This document shows, piece after piece, positions 11,700 to 23,555 of a stretch of 64,000 nucleotides of DNA (position 1 is the stretch's first letter; the number at the start of each line of letters is the position of its first letter). Source of the stretch: Atriophallophorus winterbourni (lineage: Eukaryota; Platyhelminthes; Trematoda; Plagiorchiida; Microphallidae); the NCBI GenBank assembly GCA_013407085.1, contig JACCGJ010004965.1:1-64000 (forward strand). Direction: 5' to 3'. The notes below the pieces were generated by a model that searched no databases, was not told the origin of the DNA, and was given only the letters and a program-made list of their open reading frames with translations. The position numbers were made by a program, and so were the translations under genes.

Positions 11700-12100
11700 A
11701 GTAGGGGGTTAGCTTAGGGGACCCCACCCGGAGCCTTTGACTCAAAAGTCTTCCCGCAAGGCAGCAGGGATTTTTCCTCAGGGTTCACTCCCGAAGCCTT
11801 TCCCGCAAACGGGTATGCCGCGAGGCAGCGGAGGTTTGGAATCAGGGTATTCCTTCCCTTAGATGGACTGCCCTCCCAGGCTAACGAGCTCCATCTGCCC
11901 GGAGCAAACTGGTTTTGAGGCGCCAGTCACCCGACTTCGCCCTTTCTCCTGTCAGTAGAAGCAGTTCCGCCACGTGCAGGCCAGGAGCTGGGCTTTGGTT
12001 GTCAGAGGCTGTTTGAGACGTACGTCTTAATGGAGCATTTTATAGACAGTAGGAGCTCATCCCCACTGCCACCCTCGGCTGTGACAACCTTTGGAACCAC
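11700..12100 (-). repeat. leader region of the RTE-like element, shared with short non-autonomous copies
   Basis: The same sequence, on the same strand, occurs without any coding region at 40675-41177 and 59858-60412. Shared landmarks on the plus strand are CCCGAAGCC, the AGGCTAACGAGC block, GGCGCCAGTCAC and the ACAACCTTTGGAA end. Here it lies just before the first ATG of the RTE frame, so I read it as the 5' leader. Confidence 0.7.
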
Positions 12101-13041
12101 TGCACTGCAAAGAGGTAATTTTCTTTCTTCTCTGTTTGTAATCTCTGATGATCGCGGTGCCAGGCGCTGTAGTAGTAGGATAGTAGTAGGACAGCAACGC
12201 GCAATAATCGATGCTGGAAAAAAGAAAAGGCAGTTTCTCCTCACCAGCACGGTGAGAGGTCAGCTGATGGAGAATCAAGAATAGGAAGATGCTCTAAAAT
12301 TGCTACAGTGAATAGCGAGCAAAATGGAGGACAACCTAAGCATGGTATTCATGGGATGTAATCAGAGAATAACTTACCCCAGTCACGGTCTAAACCCTGC
12401 TTGAAAGTTGAGACGGAACTACAGGAGATAAGTTCTTCAGGGAGCTTGTTCCAGAAGTTGACCACCCTGAAGCTTAAAAAGTTTTTCCTAGAATCTAGTC
12501 GACATCGTTCCTTAGCGAGCTTGAGTGCGTGTCCGCGAGTGCCCAGCTTAGGACTTAAGGTAAAGATGTCATCTGGATTAACGCCGCTTAAGCCCTTTAA
12601 GATCTTGAAGGTTTCAATCAAATCACCTCTCAAACGACGACGCTTAAGAGAGAAAAGACCCAGAGCCCAAAGGCGATCAGCATAACTTTCCCACGCTGAC
12701 CCTCAATCATGCGTGTTGCTAGTCGCTGGACGCTTTCAAGTCGAATGATATCCTTCTGGTAGTGAGGACACCACGCCTGGACACAATATTCCAAATGCGG
12801 CCTGACTAACGCCTCGTAAAGTGGCAGGAACACGTCGGGACTTCTGCTGGAAAGCACCGACTTCAACCGAAAGAGCACATTGCGTGCACGTTGCGCTGCA
12901 ACAGCGCATTGGTCCTCCCATTTGAAGTCAGCTCTAACTAGAACACCCAAGTCCTTAACCCGCTGTGTGTCATCAACGCTAATAGGAGTACCTGACACCT
13001 GGACTGTGATCTTGTCGACCAGATCAGACAAGAGTTGGCAC
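12100..13041 (-). mobile_element. D element, copy 1 (CR1-like 3' end)
   Basis: The minus strand encodes the C-terminal third of a CR1-like RT. 12690-13031 has a VKDLGVLV block, ALVRPHLEYCVQAW and IRLESVQRLATRMI; after a one-base deletion near 12688 the frame continues at 12349-12687 with RRRLRGDLIETFKILKGL and the VVNFWNKLPEELI block. The 5' truncation point (TTATTGAGG then TTCAG repeats) is identical to that of copy 2. Its own 3' end is cut by the RTE leader. Confidence 0.85.
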
Positions 13042-15257
13042 TTATTGAGGTTCAGTTCAGTTCAGTTCAGTTCAATAGTCAATAGTCAATAGTCAATAGT
13101 TTATTACGGTATAAAGCGGGAGCTTGTACGAACCGCAGGGTGGATTGTGCAGTGGATCAAAAGGTCAGGTTTAGTTTAGTTCAGTTTAGTTCAGTTAAAT
13201 AGTCAATAGTTCAATAGTTCAATAGTTTATTACGGTATAAAAGTTAAGAGCTTGTACAAACCGCAGGATAGATAGAGCGGTTGGTCGAAAAAGCAGAGAG
13301 AAATGTTTGAGTTCCCAAGGCCTTATAGCGGGCCTCATTCGCGTTTAGCCTGTACCATCAAGGATTTTTGTGGCATTTGGACAAGTAGGGCTTCATCCCT
13401 GGACACAGCTACCCACGACATCCTTCGTGACAGTATCAGTTGAAACTGCATGTATACGAACTTCCGATACTGGGATCTGAAAGCGAAATGGAACTGACAA
13501 AGAGTTAGCGGGGTTGTGACGAAAATGCAAATGGCACAGAAAGAGAATTTACCGTTGCCACGAGCTAGTGATCTTTAGGGAAATAAAATGGGGTAGGGTC
13601 TGTAAAAAAATCAAAATAGCGTTTACGGGGTACTTGTGTCTTGGAAGTGGGAGATTTCATGGAGGTAAGAATCGAGGAGACCTTTGAATGTACCGAGAGA
13701 ATCGACTTCAAAAAGCGTGCCTGGAAGGGTGTTCCATTGACTGCATACTCTCAAAGAGAAAAGCTGTGTCGACATTCAAGCCTGCTCTGTTAATGTAACA
13801 GTTTGAGCTTATGTCATCGAAGGTTAGTGATTGGAGAGGGAATGAATAGGGAGTTGCATGGATGGGAGGGGTCAGTCAAGATCCGCTGGGTAAGTAACAT
13901 GTCACCGCGGTGAAGACGGTAGGTAACGGAGAATATATTTGAACTGCGTAACCTTTTCTCGTGAGACATGTTGTGCATACCACGGACAAGCTTTGTCGCA
14001 CGTCTCTGGGCTTTTTCGAGAATGGACATTTCTTTGCATAGCCAAGGCTGCTAAGCCTGTACTGCGTGTTCCAAGTGTGGACGGATGTAGAAATTCAGCA
14101 GTGTCGGGAAGAGAAACCGGTCAAACCTGCCTAAAGCGCGGCGAAGTAAGCCAGTGTTGCGATTGGCTACTGCTGCGGCTCGTTCGCATTGCGTAGTGCA
14201 ACCGAAATCGTGCTGGATGATGATGCCAAGATCCTTTTCTTGTCGAACACTCTAAAGTACTGTTGAGCCCAAACTGTAAGCGACCGGATCTGAATGTCAA
14301 ATGGGGAGAACGCTACACTTGAAGGTGTTAAATGGGAGATGATTCCTCAAAGACCAGCTGTGTAAACGATCTAAGTTATCTTGTAGGACGTGTGAATACC
14401 TTGGCGATTTGAGTGAGCGCCAGATTTTGACATCGTCCGCAAATAGGAGGAACGGCGATTCAATGTTTTGGCCAATATCATTGATGAAAATGATGAAGAG
14501 TCGGGGACCAAGAACGGAGCCTTGTGGCACACCGCACTTGATTGTGAAGCGGGCAGAATACCAGTCACGCACACGAACACAGAGGGAGCGGTCGCGAACT
14601 AAGTACTTAATCCAGGACAATAACGATGACCCAACGCCGCAGGCAGCGAGTTTAAGTAAAAGAATTTCGTGGTCGACGCGGTCGATTGCATGGAGAAATC
14701 CAGTAATACTGCATCGACACCAATGCCTTCGTCCATAGATTTCGTCCAGGCAACCCGTGTGAGAAGCATGAACGATTGGCGCGAAAGCCGTGTTGTCGTG
14801 TGATTAAAAGTCGATTTGTTTCCAGATGTGAAACAAGGTAGTCAGAGATTATGCTCTCCATGACTTTAGAAATGAATGGAATGAAATGGGGCGATAATAT
14901 GGGGGTTCCGACCTGATACCACCTTTAAAGATAGGCGTGAAAACACCTTTTTTCCAAGCTTGGGGGACGGTGGCGGAGTCCATACAACGTTGGAAATACG
15001 TGGCAAGTAGATAAAATATGTGCAATGCGGCTACTTTCAGGATCCTAGGGTGGATGCCGTCGAGTCCTGCCGTAGACATGGAATCTTCTTGTGGACCGCA
15101 CCAGGGGTAAACATTATTTTCGGCATTTCCTGTACGTCATGTGAGGGAGAAAAAAATGGGAGGAGTTTGTAGAATAAATATGGTTGAAAATTGGGGCGTA
15201 GTGTTCAGACAACAGGTTTGCAGCTTCCAAGGCTGTTAAGGTGAGACATTTGCGCTG
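13042..15257 (-). mobile_element. E element, copy 1 (CR1-like RT)
   Basis: Minus-strand fragments give GLDGIHPRILKVAA and PYYRPI (14849-15079), QHGFRANRSC (14652-14861), CGVPQGSVLGPRLFIIFINDI with LLFADDVKIW (14297-14620) and KAQRRATKLVRGMHNMS (13814-14029). Several indels break it: relative to copy 2 at 16.4-18.6 kb it lacks 14 bases near 15065 and has changes that destroy the C-terminal frame. The 3' tail is a run of TCAATAG and TTCAG units at 13042-13100. Confidence 0.85.
13060..13330 (-). repeat. duplicated 3' tail of E copy 1
   Basis: The block GTTTATTACGGTATAAA...GAGCTTGTAC...ACCGCAGG occurs twice in a row, starting at about 13099 and 13226, each preceded by TCAATAG/TTCAATAG units and separated by TTTAG/TTCAG units. 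The same doubled tail exists in E copy 2 at 16441 and 16567, so it predates the larger duplication. Confidence 0.75.
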
Positions 15258-16399
15258 ACTAGTTCAGTTCAGTTGAGTAGGCACATGACAGTAAGTGGCT
15301 GACAAGCCAATCGAGCGTCCAGAATTTCTTTCGGTGGAAACCTGCGGAGAAGCACCCACCACTGCCTAAGAGTCAATCCTTTTTCTCCGTGTGAAACCTC
15401 TGATGGTCGAAGGACTAAGATGGTGTAGTTGGGTATCGCCGCGCTACAATCGATGCACTGCCAAAAGGTCATTTTCTTTTTTCTCCATTTGCAACCTCTG
15501 ATGATAACTGTGCCAGGCGATGTACCGGATAGTAGTAGGACAGCAACGCGCAATAATCGATGCTGGAAAAAAAAGGCAGTTTCTCCTCACCAGCATGGTG
15601 AGAGATCAGCTGATGGAGAATCAAGAATAAGAAGATGCTCTAAAATTGCTACAATGAATAGCGAGCAAAATGGAGGACCACCTAAGCATGGTGATCATGG
15701 GATGTCATCAGAGAATAACTTACACCAGTCACGGTCTAAACCCTGCTTGAAAGTTGAGACGGAACTACAGGAGATAAGTTCTTCAGGGAGCTTGTTCCAG
15801 AAGTTGACCACCCTGAAGCTGAAAAAGTTTTTCCTAGAATCTAGTCGACATCGTTCCTTAGCGAGATTGAGTGCGTGTCCGCGATTGCCCAGCTTAGGAC
15901 TTAAGGTAAAGATGTCATCTGGATTAACGCCGCTTAAGCCCTTTAAGATCCTAAAGGTTTCAATCAAATCACCTCTCAAACGACGACGCTTAAGAGAGAA
16001 AAGACCCAGAGCCCAAAGGCGATCAGCATAACTTTTCCCACGCTGACCCTCAATCATGCGTGTTGCTAGTCGCTGGACGCTTTCAAGTCGAATGATATCC
16101 TTCTGGTAGTGAGGACACCACGCCTGGACACAATATTCCAAATGCTGCCTGACTAACGCCTTGTAAAGTGGCAGGAACACGTCGGGACTTCTGCTGGAAA
16201 GCACCGACTTCAACCGAAAGAGCACATTGCGTGCACGTTGCGCTGCAACAGCGCATTGGTCCTCCCATTTGAAGTCAGCTCTAACTAGAACACCCAAGTC
16301 CTTAACCCGCTGTGTGTCATCAACGCTAATAGGAGTACCTGACACCTGGACTGTGATCTTGTCGACCAGATCAGACAAGAGTTGGCACTTATTGAGGTT
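15258..16399 (-). mobile_element. D element, copy 2
   Basis: Nearly identical to D copy 1 but with the C-terminal RT frame whole (15695-16378, 227 residues) because the base missing in copy 1 is present. It keeps the complete 3' untranslated region down to the TTCAG-type tail at 15258-15275. The 5' truncation point matches copy 1 exactly. The RT palm is missing, so no activity is expected. Confidence 0.85.
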
Positions 16400-18615
16400 C
16401 AGTTCAGTTCAGTTCAATAGTCAATAGTCAATAGTCAATAGTTTATTACGGTATAAAGCGGGAGCTTGTACAAACCGCAGGGTGGATTGTGCAGTGGATC
16501 AAAAGGTCAGGTTTAGTTTAGTTCAGTTTAGTTCAGTTAGATAGTCAATAGTTCAATAGTTCAATAGTTTATTACGGTATAAAAGTTAAGAGCTTGTACA
16601 AACCGCAGGATAGATAGAGCGGTTGGTCGAAAAAGCAGAGAGAAATGTTTGAGTTCCCAAGACATATAGCGGGCCTCATTCGCGTTTAGCCTGTACCATC
16701 AAGGATTTTTGTGGCATTTGGACAAGTAGGGCTTCATCCCTGGACACAGCTACCCACCACATCCTTCGTGACAGTATCAGTTGAAACTGCATGTATACGA
16801 ACTTCCGATACTGGGATCTGAAAGCGGAATGGAACTGACAAAGAGTTAGCGGGGTTGTGACGAAAATGCAAATGGCACAGAAAGAGAATTTACCGTTGCC
16901 ACGAGCTAGTGATCTTTAGGAAAATAAAATGGGGTAGGGTCTGTAAAAAAATCAAAATAGCGTTTACGGGGTACTTGTGTCTTGGGAGTGGGAGATTTCA
17001 TGGAGGTAAGAATCGAGGAGACCTTTGAATGTACCGAGAGAATCGACTTCAAAAAGCGTGCCTGGAAGGGTGTTCCATTGACTGCATACTCTCAAAGAGA
17101 AAAGCTGTGTCGACATTCAAGCCTGCTCTGTTAATGTAACAGTTTGAGCTTATGTCATCGAAGGTTAGTGATTGGAGAGGGAATAAATAGCGAGTTGCAT
17201 GGATGGGAGGGGTCAGTCAAGATCCGCTGGGTAAGTAACATGTCACCGCGGTGAAGACGGTAGGTAACGGAGAATATATCTAAACTGCGTAACCTTTCCT
17301 CGTAAGACATGTTGTGCATACCACGGACAAGCTTTGTCGCACGTCTCTGGGCTTTTTCGAGAAGGGACACGTCTTTGCATAGCCAAGGATGCCAAGCCTG
17401 TACTGCGTATTCAAAGTGAGGACGGATGTAGACATTCAGCAGTGTCGGGAAGAGAAACCGGTCAAACCTGCCTAAAGCGCGGCTAAGTAAGCCAGTGTTG
17501 TGATTTGCTACTGCTGCGGCTCGTTCGCATTGCGTAGTGCAACCGAGATCGTGCTGGATGATGATACCGAGATCCTTTTCTTGTCGAACACTCTGAAGTA
17601 CTGTTGAGCCCAAACAGTAAGCGACCGGATCTGAGTGTCGGATGGGGAGAACGCTACACTTGGAGGTATTAAATGGGAGATGATTCCTCAAAGACCAGCT
17701 GTGTAAACGATCTAAGTCATCTTGTAGGACGTGTGAATCCCTTGGCGATTTGAGTGAGCGCCAGATTTTGACATCGTCCGCAAATAGGAGGAACGGCGAT
17801 TCAATGTTTTGGCCAATATCATTGATGAAAATGATGAAGAGTCGGGGACCAAGAACGGAGCCTTGTGGCACACCGCACTTGATTGGGAAGCGGGCAGAAT
17901 ACCAGTCACGCACACGAACACAGAGGGAGCGGTCGCGAACTAAGTACTTAATCCAGGACAATAACGATGACCCAACGCCACAGGCAGCGAGTTTAAGTAA
18001 AAGAATTTCGTGGTCGACGCGGTCGAATGCATGGAGAAATCCAGTAATACTGCATCGACACCAATGCCTTCGTCCACAGATTTCGTCCAGGCAACCCGTG
18101 TGAGAAGCATGAACGGTTGGCGCGAAAGCCGTGTTGTCGTGTGATTAAAAGTCGATTTGTTTCCAGATGTGAAACAAGGTAGTCAGAGATTATGCTCTCC
18201 ATGACTTTAGAAATGACTGACAACAGCACAATGGGGCGATAATATGGGGGTTCCGACCTGATACCACCTTTAAAGATAGGCGTGGTAACACCTTTTTTCC
18301 AAGCTTGGGGGACGGTGGCGGAGTCCATACAACGTTGGAAATACGTGGCAAGTAGATAAAATATGTGCAATGCGGCTACCTTCAGGATCCTAGGGTGGAT
18401 GCCGTCGAGTCCTGGTGAAGAGTATTGCCGTAGACATGGAATCTTCTTGTGGACCGCACCAGGGGTAAACATTATTTTCGGCATTTCCTGTACGTCATGT
18501 GAGGGAGAAAAAAATGGGAGGAGTTTGTAGAATAAATATGGTTGAAAATTGGGGCGTAGTGTTCAGACAACAGGTTTGCAGCTTCCGAGGCTGTTAAGGT
18601 GAGACATTTGCGCTG
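16400..18615 (-). mobile_element. E element, copy 2
   Basis: The better preserved E copy. 17155-17961 is an uninterrupted 268-residue frame with PQGSVLGPRLFIIFINDI, LLFADDVKIW, LNVYIRPHFEYAVQAW and LEKAQRRATKLVRG; 17993-18484 carries the RT start with LDGIHPRILK, APQAW-like and YYRPIVLLSVISKVME blocks and the QHGFRANRSC block. A frameshift near 18000-18110 and the missing endonuclease make it dead. Confidence 0.88.
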
Positions 18616-19917
18616 ACTAGTTCAGTTCAGTTGAGTAGGCACATGACAGTAAGTGGCTGACAAGCCAATCGAGCGTCCAGAATTTCTTTCGGTGGAAAGC
18701 TGCGGAGAAGCACCCACCACTGCCTAAGAGTCAATCCTTTTTCTCCGTGTGAAACCTCTGATGGTCGAAGGACTAAGATGGTGTAGTTGGGTATCGCCGC
18801 GCTACAATCGATGCACTGCCAAAAGGTCATTTTCTTTTTTCTCCATTTGCAACCTCTGATTATAACTGTGCCAGGCGATGTACCGGATAGTAGTAGGACA
18901 GCAACGCGCAATAATCGATGCTGGAAAAAAGAAAAGGCAGTTTCTCCTCACCAGCATGGTGAGAGATCAGCTGATGGAGAATCAAGAATAAGAAGATGCT
19001 CTAAAATTGCTACAATGAATAGCGAGGAAAATGGAGGACCACCTAAGCATGGTGATCATGGGATGTAATCAGAGAATAACTTACCCCAGTCACGGTCTAA
19101 ACCCTGCTTGAAAGTTGAGACGGAACTACAGGAGATAAGTTCTTCAGGGAGCTTGTTCCAGAAGTTGACCACCCTGAAGCTGAAAAAGTTTTTCCTAGAA
19201 TCTAGTCGACATCGTTCCTTAGCGAGCTTGAGTGCGTGTCCGCGAGTGCCCAGCTTAGGACTTAAGGTAAAGATGTCATCTGGATTAACGCCGCTTAAGC
19301 CCTTTAAGATCTTAAAGGTTTCAATCAAATCACCTCTCAAACGACGACGCTTAAGAGAGAAAAGACCCAGAGCCCAAAGGCGATCAGCATAACTTTTCCC
19401 ACGCTGACCCTCAATCATGCGTGTTGCTAGTCGTTGGACGCTTTCAAGTCGAATGATATCCTTCTGGTAGTGAGGACACCACGCCTGGACACAATATTCC
19501 AAATGCGGCCTGACTAACGCCTTGTAAAGTGGCAGGAACACGTCGGGACTTCTGCTGGAAAGCACCGACTTCAACCGAAAGAGCACATTGCGTGCACGTT
19601 GCGCTGCAACAGCGCATTGGTCCTCCCATTTGAAGTCAGCTCTAACTAGAACACCCAAGTCCTTAACCCGCTGTGTGGCGTCAACGCTAATAGGAGTACT
19701 TGACACCTGAACTGTGATCTTGTCGATTAGAGCAGACGAGAGTTGGCACTTATTGAGGTTAATAGGGAGGTCCAACCGTATGGACCAGTCAATGACCTGC
19801 TCGAGGTCGTGCATCAGTGTATCTACATTTGTTATACCCATGAACTTCACGTCATCCGCTAAAATGAAGCACGGGCACTTCAAGATAGGCGACAAGTCAT
19901 CGATAAAAATCAGAAAG
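18616..19917 (-). mobile_element. D element, copy 3 (longest)
   Basis: One frame (19056-19895, 279 residues) covers the RT from CFILADDVKFMG to the WNKLPEELI end. This copy extends about 190 bases further 5' than copies 1 and 2, showing what they lost at their common truncation point. Its 3' end joins E copy 2 at the same base where D copy 2 joins E copy 1. Confidence 0.88.
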
Positions 19918-20660
19918 TTCAGTTCAGCTCAGTTGGCAGAGGACTGTAAATGTCTGATAATCCAACCGAGCGTCCAGAATTTCTGTTGGTGGAAAGCTTC
20001 AAAGGAGCGACCATCACTGCCAAAGTTGGATCATTGTTGTCCTCGTCGTACGCGATGGTACGTCCGGTGTTTTCCAGACCGTCCTTCGGTCCCAGAATTT
20101 GTAGGTGCGACTGAGAAAAACGGAAAGGATTTCTCTTCACCAAGCCGGTTGGAGATAAGCTATGGAAAATTGGTGCGTACATTTAAAACACGTCATTTAA
20201 AACCAGGCATTATATAACAGGATTTTTAGTTTTTCAAATCGTGGTTAAGACAATATAAATTCCAAATTAACGAAAAATGGACAATTCTGTCGACAGACGA
20301 CCTGTATATTCACGGAAAAAAGTCTGGGAAAAGCCCATGCCACATGGCATCTAAACCCTTGTTGAATGCGCCTATTGCTTTGCAAGCGATAAGTTCCTCA
20401 GGCAGCTTATTCCAGAAGCTTACCACCATTCCACTGGAAAAGTGTTCCCTAAGATTCAGAAGCTGTGGTTTTCCCCGAGCTTCAATGTATGTCCTCTAGT
20501 TGAGGGGTTGTTCACTCGAGAGAAGAAGATTTGACAACCCTCGTTGCCTATACCTTTTAGGATTTTGAAAGTTTCTATTAGGTCATCCCGTAGACGCCGA
20601 CGCCGAAGGGAGAAGAGACCTAAAGAAGTTGCAAAGGGTTGGAGGTTACCAAAAGTCCAT
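19918..20660 (-). mobile_element. diverged D-like CR1 3' end
   Basis: Begins at a TTCAGTTCAGCTCAG tail, then a 3' untranslated region resembling that of D (GAGCGTCCAGAATTTCT, GGTGGAAAGC), then C-terminal coding relics on the minus strand (20380-20640) matching the LINETFKILKG and FWNKLPEEL region of D with many changes. Confidence 0.7.
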
Positions 20661-20990
20661 CAGTTCAATTCAGTTCAGTTGCACAGGACCGTTGGTGGCT
20701 AACAAGCAAATGGAGCGTTTAGCATTTCTTTAGGTGGAAAGATGCAGAGAAGCAACCACCACTGCCAAAACTTTTTCTTGTTGTCCGTTGGATATCTTCG
20801 AAGATCGCGACGCCAAAAGATTATCCACCCAGCATTTAGGAAGCACCTAGTTATTGATGATACTGGAAAAAATGAAATTTCACTTGACTAGTAAGGTGAA
20901 AGTTCCGCTAAAATAGAGTTGTGTTAAGTACACAACTCTAGCATTAACTTTATTTTCACAGATGAAGCTGAAAGCTATGAAGCGCATCCT
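20661..20990 (-). repeat. another D-like 3' untranslated end
   Basis: A further TTCAATTCAGTTCAG tail followed by the same untranslated block order (GGAGCGTTTAGCATTTCTT, GGTGGAAAG, CCACCACTGCC). No coding part follows. A short hairpin (AGAGTTGTG / CACAACTCT) lies at 20918-20942. Confidence 0.6.
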
Positions 20991-22860
20991 GACTGAATAA
21001 ATCGTGGGTCGCCAGAACTGATTCGACGTGGGCAAACTATCGCGAATTGCGTTATCAAGTCACAAATCTCACCCAAAAGGACAAACAATATCACCAGCTT
21101 CAGCTGGCAGTAACAATGCAGCGAAATCCCAAACTGCTTCATCGAACAATTAACAACACTACGAAGCTGAAACCCGGTGTTTTTCCGATCATGACAGATA
21201 ACGGACTAAATAATAACGTGCTGGAAACCGCTAACCCTCTCGCCAGTTTTTATGCACGAGTTTTCACCCACTAGGACGCATTACAATCACCGGAATTGTC
21301 ACCACCAATTGTCCTGGAGACTATATGCAATATGTGCATCAATTCTGAAATAGTGCAGAATCACCTACGCAGGTTGAATATCAACAAGTTCCTGGGAGCT
21401 GACGGAATCACACCTGAAATCCTATAGTTATGCAGCAGTCAATTGTGCGAAAAACTTTGTGATTTATTTAATCACTCTTTGAAGGAGGGTTTTGTACCGA
21501 CTGAGAGGAATCATAACAGCCATCTACAAAGCTGGAACTCGTTCTGACCCGTCAAATTACCGCCCTGTTACACTCCTCGCAGTGATCTCAAAAGTTATGG
21601 AGCGAATTGTGTGCGGAAGAATTGTGAGTCATCTCGAAGCCCAAAACTTTTTGTCCAGTGAGAAACATGGAATTCGGAAGTCTCGTTCTTGCTTGACTAA
21701 ACTACTGGAGACAATTGACGACTAGACGCTTGGAGTGGTGGTTGCGTGCATGCGTGTTACTTGAAAATATCATAGGCTTTCGATCGCGTGGATCATTCTA
21801 TATTCCTGAGCAAGCTGCACGATGTTGGTAGTAATGGGTGCCTTCTTACCTGGCTAAGAAATGACCTTCTTCATCGCAAGGCAACTGTACGTATTGATGG
21901 TATGATGTCTTGGGAAACCGAAGCCACTTGCGGTGTCCCACATGGTTCGTTACTTGGTCCGGTTCGCTTTTTGGTCTACATCAACGCCCTTCCGAAACAT
22001 ATCACAGTCAAAATGGTTCTTTTGGATGCGAATAACGTCAAGTGTGGACTGTTTGCGCTTACAAAGCGATTTGGATATATTGAACAGCTGGTCGGAGCGA
22101 AATACACTTCCATTCAAATTCAGAATGTGTAAAATGTTGCAGATAGGCCAAGATTTCCCATTCTCATACAACCTTGGATCAAATCAACTGGAATGGACAA
22201 CCAAAGAAAAAGTCCTCGGCGTATGGATTAATGGAAGCCATAAGAATAGCATGTTATGCGAAGCAGTGTACAACCGAGCTAGCCGCATGCTGGGTATGCT
22301 TCGGCGTATTTTCGGATATTTTTCCCGTGAATCATTCTCCATGCTCATTACTACGCATATTAACCCGGTGATGGATTACTCAGTGAAAGCTTGGTCACTG
22401 TGGCTACAAAAGGACATCAAGCTGCTCGAGAGGATTTATCACAGAGCAACTAAAATGGTTGGCTGCCTCCGCAACCTATCATATGAGAATCGACTTAAGC
22501 ATCTTAATTTGGATACACTGCTTCGCAGACGGATTTGATTTGATCTAATCATAACTTACAATATAATGAACTCAAAGGCGCACCCTATGAGGCATCTATT
22601 TCGCCTCCGGCCAAGCCATGTCACACGTACTCACCCATTGGTATTTGATATTCCGCATTCCCACCGGAACTTCCGTCGGTTCTTTTATTCGGTGCACGTT
22701 TGTTTCTTATGGAACACCCTACCGTCAGATGTTGTATAATCATCTAGTGAAAGGATTTTTAGAAACAAATTGGATATATTTATGCATTGGAAGCCTAACC
22801 GATCCATTGAAGATCATTTGATGGTGCAAGAGGATTTGGATTCCCTGTCTGGTCTCAACT
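20991..22860 (+). mobile_element. CR1-like element G, copy 1, degenerate
   Basis: Plus-strand fragments: linker (21047-21274), GADGITPEIL start of RT (about 21390-21430, with a stop), SNYRPVTLLAVISKVMERIV (21492-21725), the AFDRVDHS block (about 21778-21800), CGVPHGSLLGPVRF (21788-22132) and a C-terminal frame (21933-22538) with a YNRASRMLGMLRRIFGYF block, VMDYSVKAW and RIYHRATKMVGCLR. The ADD box reads DANNV, so the enzyme is dead. Frames shift at least six times. Confidence 0.8.
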
Positions 22861-23555
22861 AAATCAGATGTGTTCCAACATGTTTAAATTTGAACTGTTA
22901 TAAATTGACTAGCAATACGAGTATACATAAAATCGTGCTCATGCAAACTTGAATTGGACCAGCGCTTAGGAGGATCTCGTTATTTGGATTACTAATAAAT
23001 TGAAACCAAATATTCAAAGCCATAAAGTCTTCCAAAAGGCGAGCGGTATTTTAGGAATGCTGGGGAGAATGTTTTAGTAGTTCTCTCTTAAAACGCTCCA
23101 CCGCATCCAAAGAAATATAACATGACCCCTGTTTGAAAATCGTAGCTACGCAAAGGCATTTAATTGTTGGATAAAATTTATCACCGAGCTACGAAGCAAG
23201 TTGATGAGATGAAGCAAATCCCATACGAAGAGCCAATGGCCATGCTGGGATTGAATGATTTTACACAAAGAAGAATAAGGCGCGACTTGATCCTCACAAA
23301 TAAAATACTGCAGATGGAAAATCACCTCCTTCATGATTATATAGAATTCAGTTCCTTTATTAAGACACGGAGTCATTCATGTTGCCAGGTTATACCACAT
23401 ATAAGACTCGTTTGTAGACGTCATTTCTTCTCTGTTATAATTTGCTTTTTGTGGAATTCACTATCACAGCATATTGTGAACGCTAGTACGATAAGTGATT
23501 TCAAATTAAAACTGGATGTTTATATCAAAGAACAATCAACTGTCGGCCCTTAATA
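22861..23555 (+). mobile_element. CR1-like element G, copy 2, C-terminal fragment
   Basis: Starts near 22930 with remnants of the LxWTxxxK block and continues with LLDKIYHRATKQVDEM, LNDFTQRRIRRDLILT and CFLWNSLSQHIVNA in one frame (23164-23553). Same family as copies 1 and 3 of G. Confidence 0.75.

Larger units (their letters stand above)
8998..11700 (-). mobile_element. RTE-like non-LTR retrotransposon, 3'-truncated
   Basis: On the minus strand an endonuclease start (11069-11677), endonuclease end and linker (9894-11177), RT fingers (9495-9812) and RT palm/C-terminus (8998-9709) follow each other in three frames. The LDYADD box, GVRQGCPISPFLFN block and FTYLGS block are typical of the RTE/BovB-like group. 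The coding region stops abruptly at about 8998, shortly after the WRRR...LNGRV block, exactly where element B ends on the other strand. So the RTE lacks its 3' end, unusual for a non-LTR element. Confidence 0.85.
12100..19917 (-). repeat. tandem segmental array D-E-D-E-D, period about 3.35 kb
   Basis: Corresponding words recur at offsets of about 3342-3359 bases (for example at 13099 and 16441, 15280 and 18638, 12312 and 15655). All D/E junctions of the same kind are identical, so the copies come from duplication of one composite, not from separate insertions. By eye the units differ at a few percent of positions plus small indels. Confidence 0.85.

Noticed and set aside
15429..16031. 200-codon plus-strand open frame, and its relatives at 12401-12685 and 19108-19392
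   Set aside because: Opposite-strand shadow of the D element RT C-terminus, repeated because the element is repeated.
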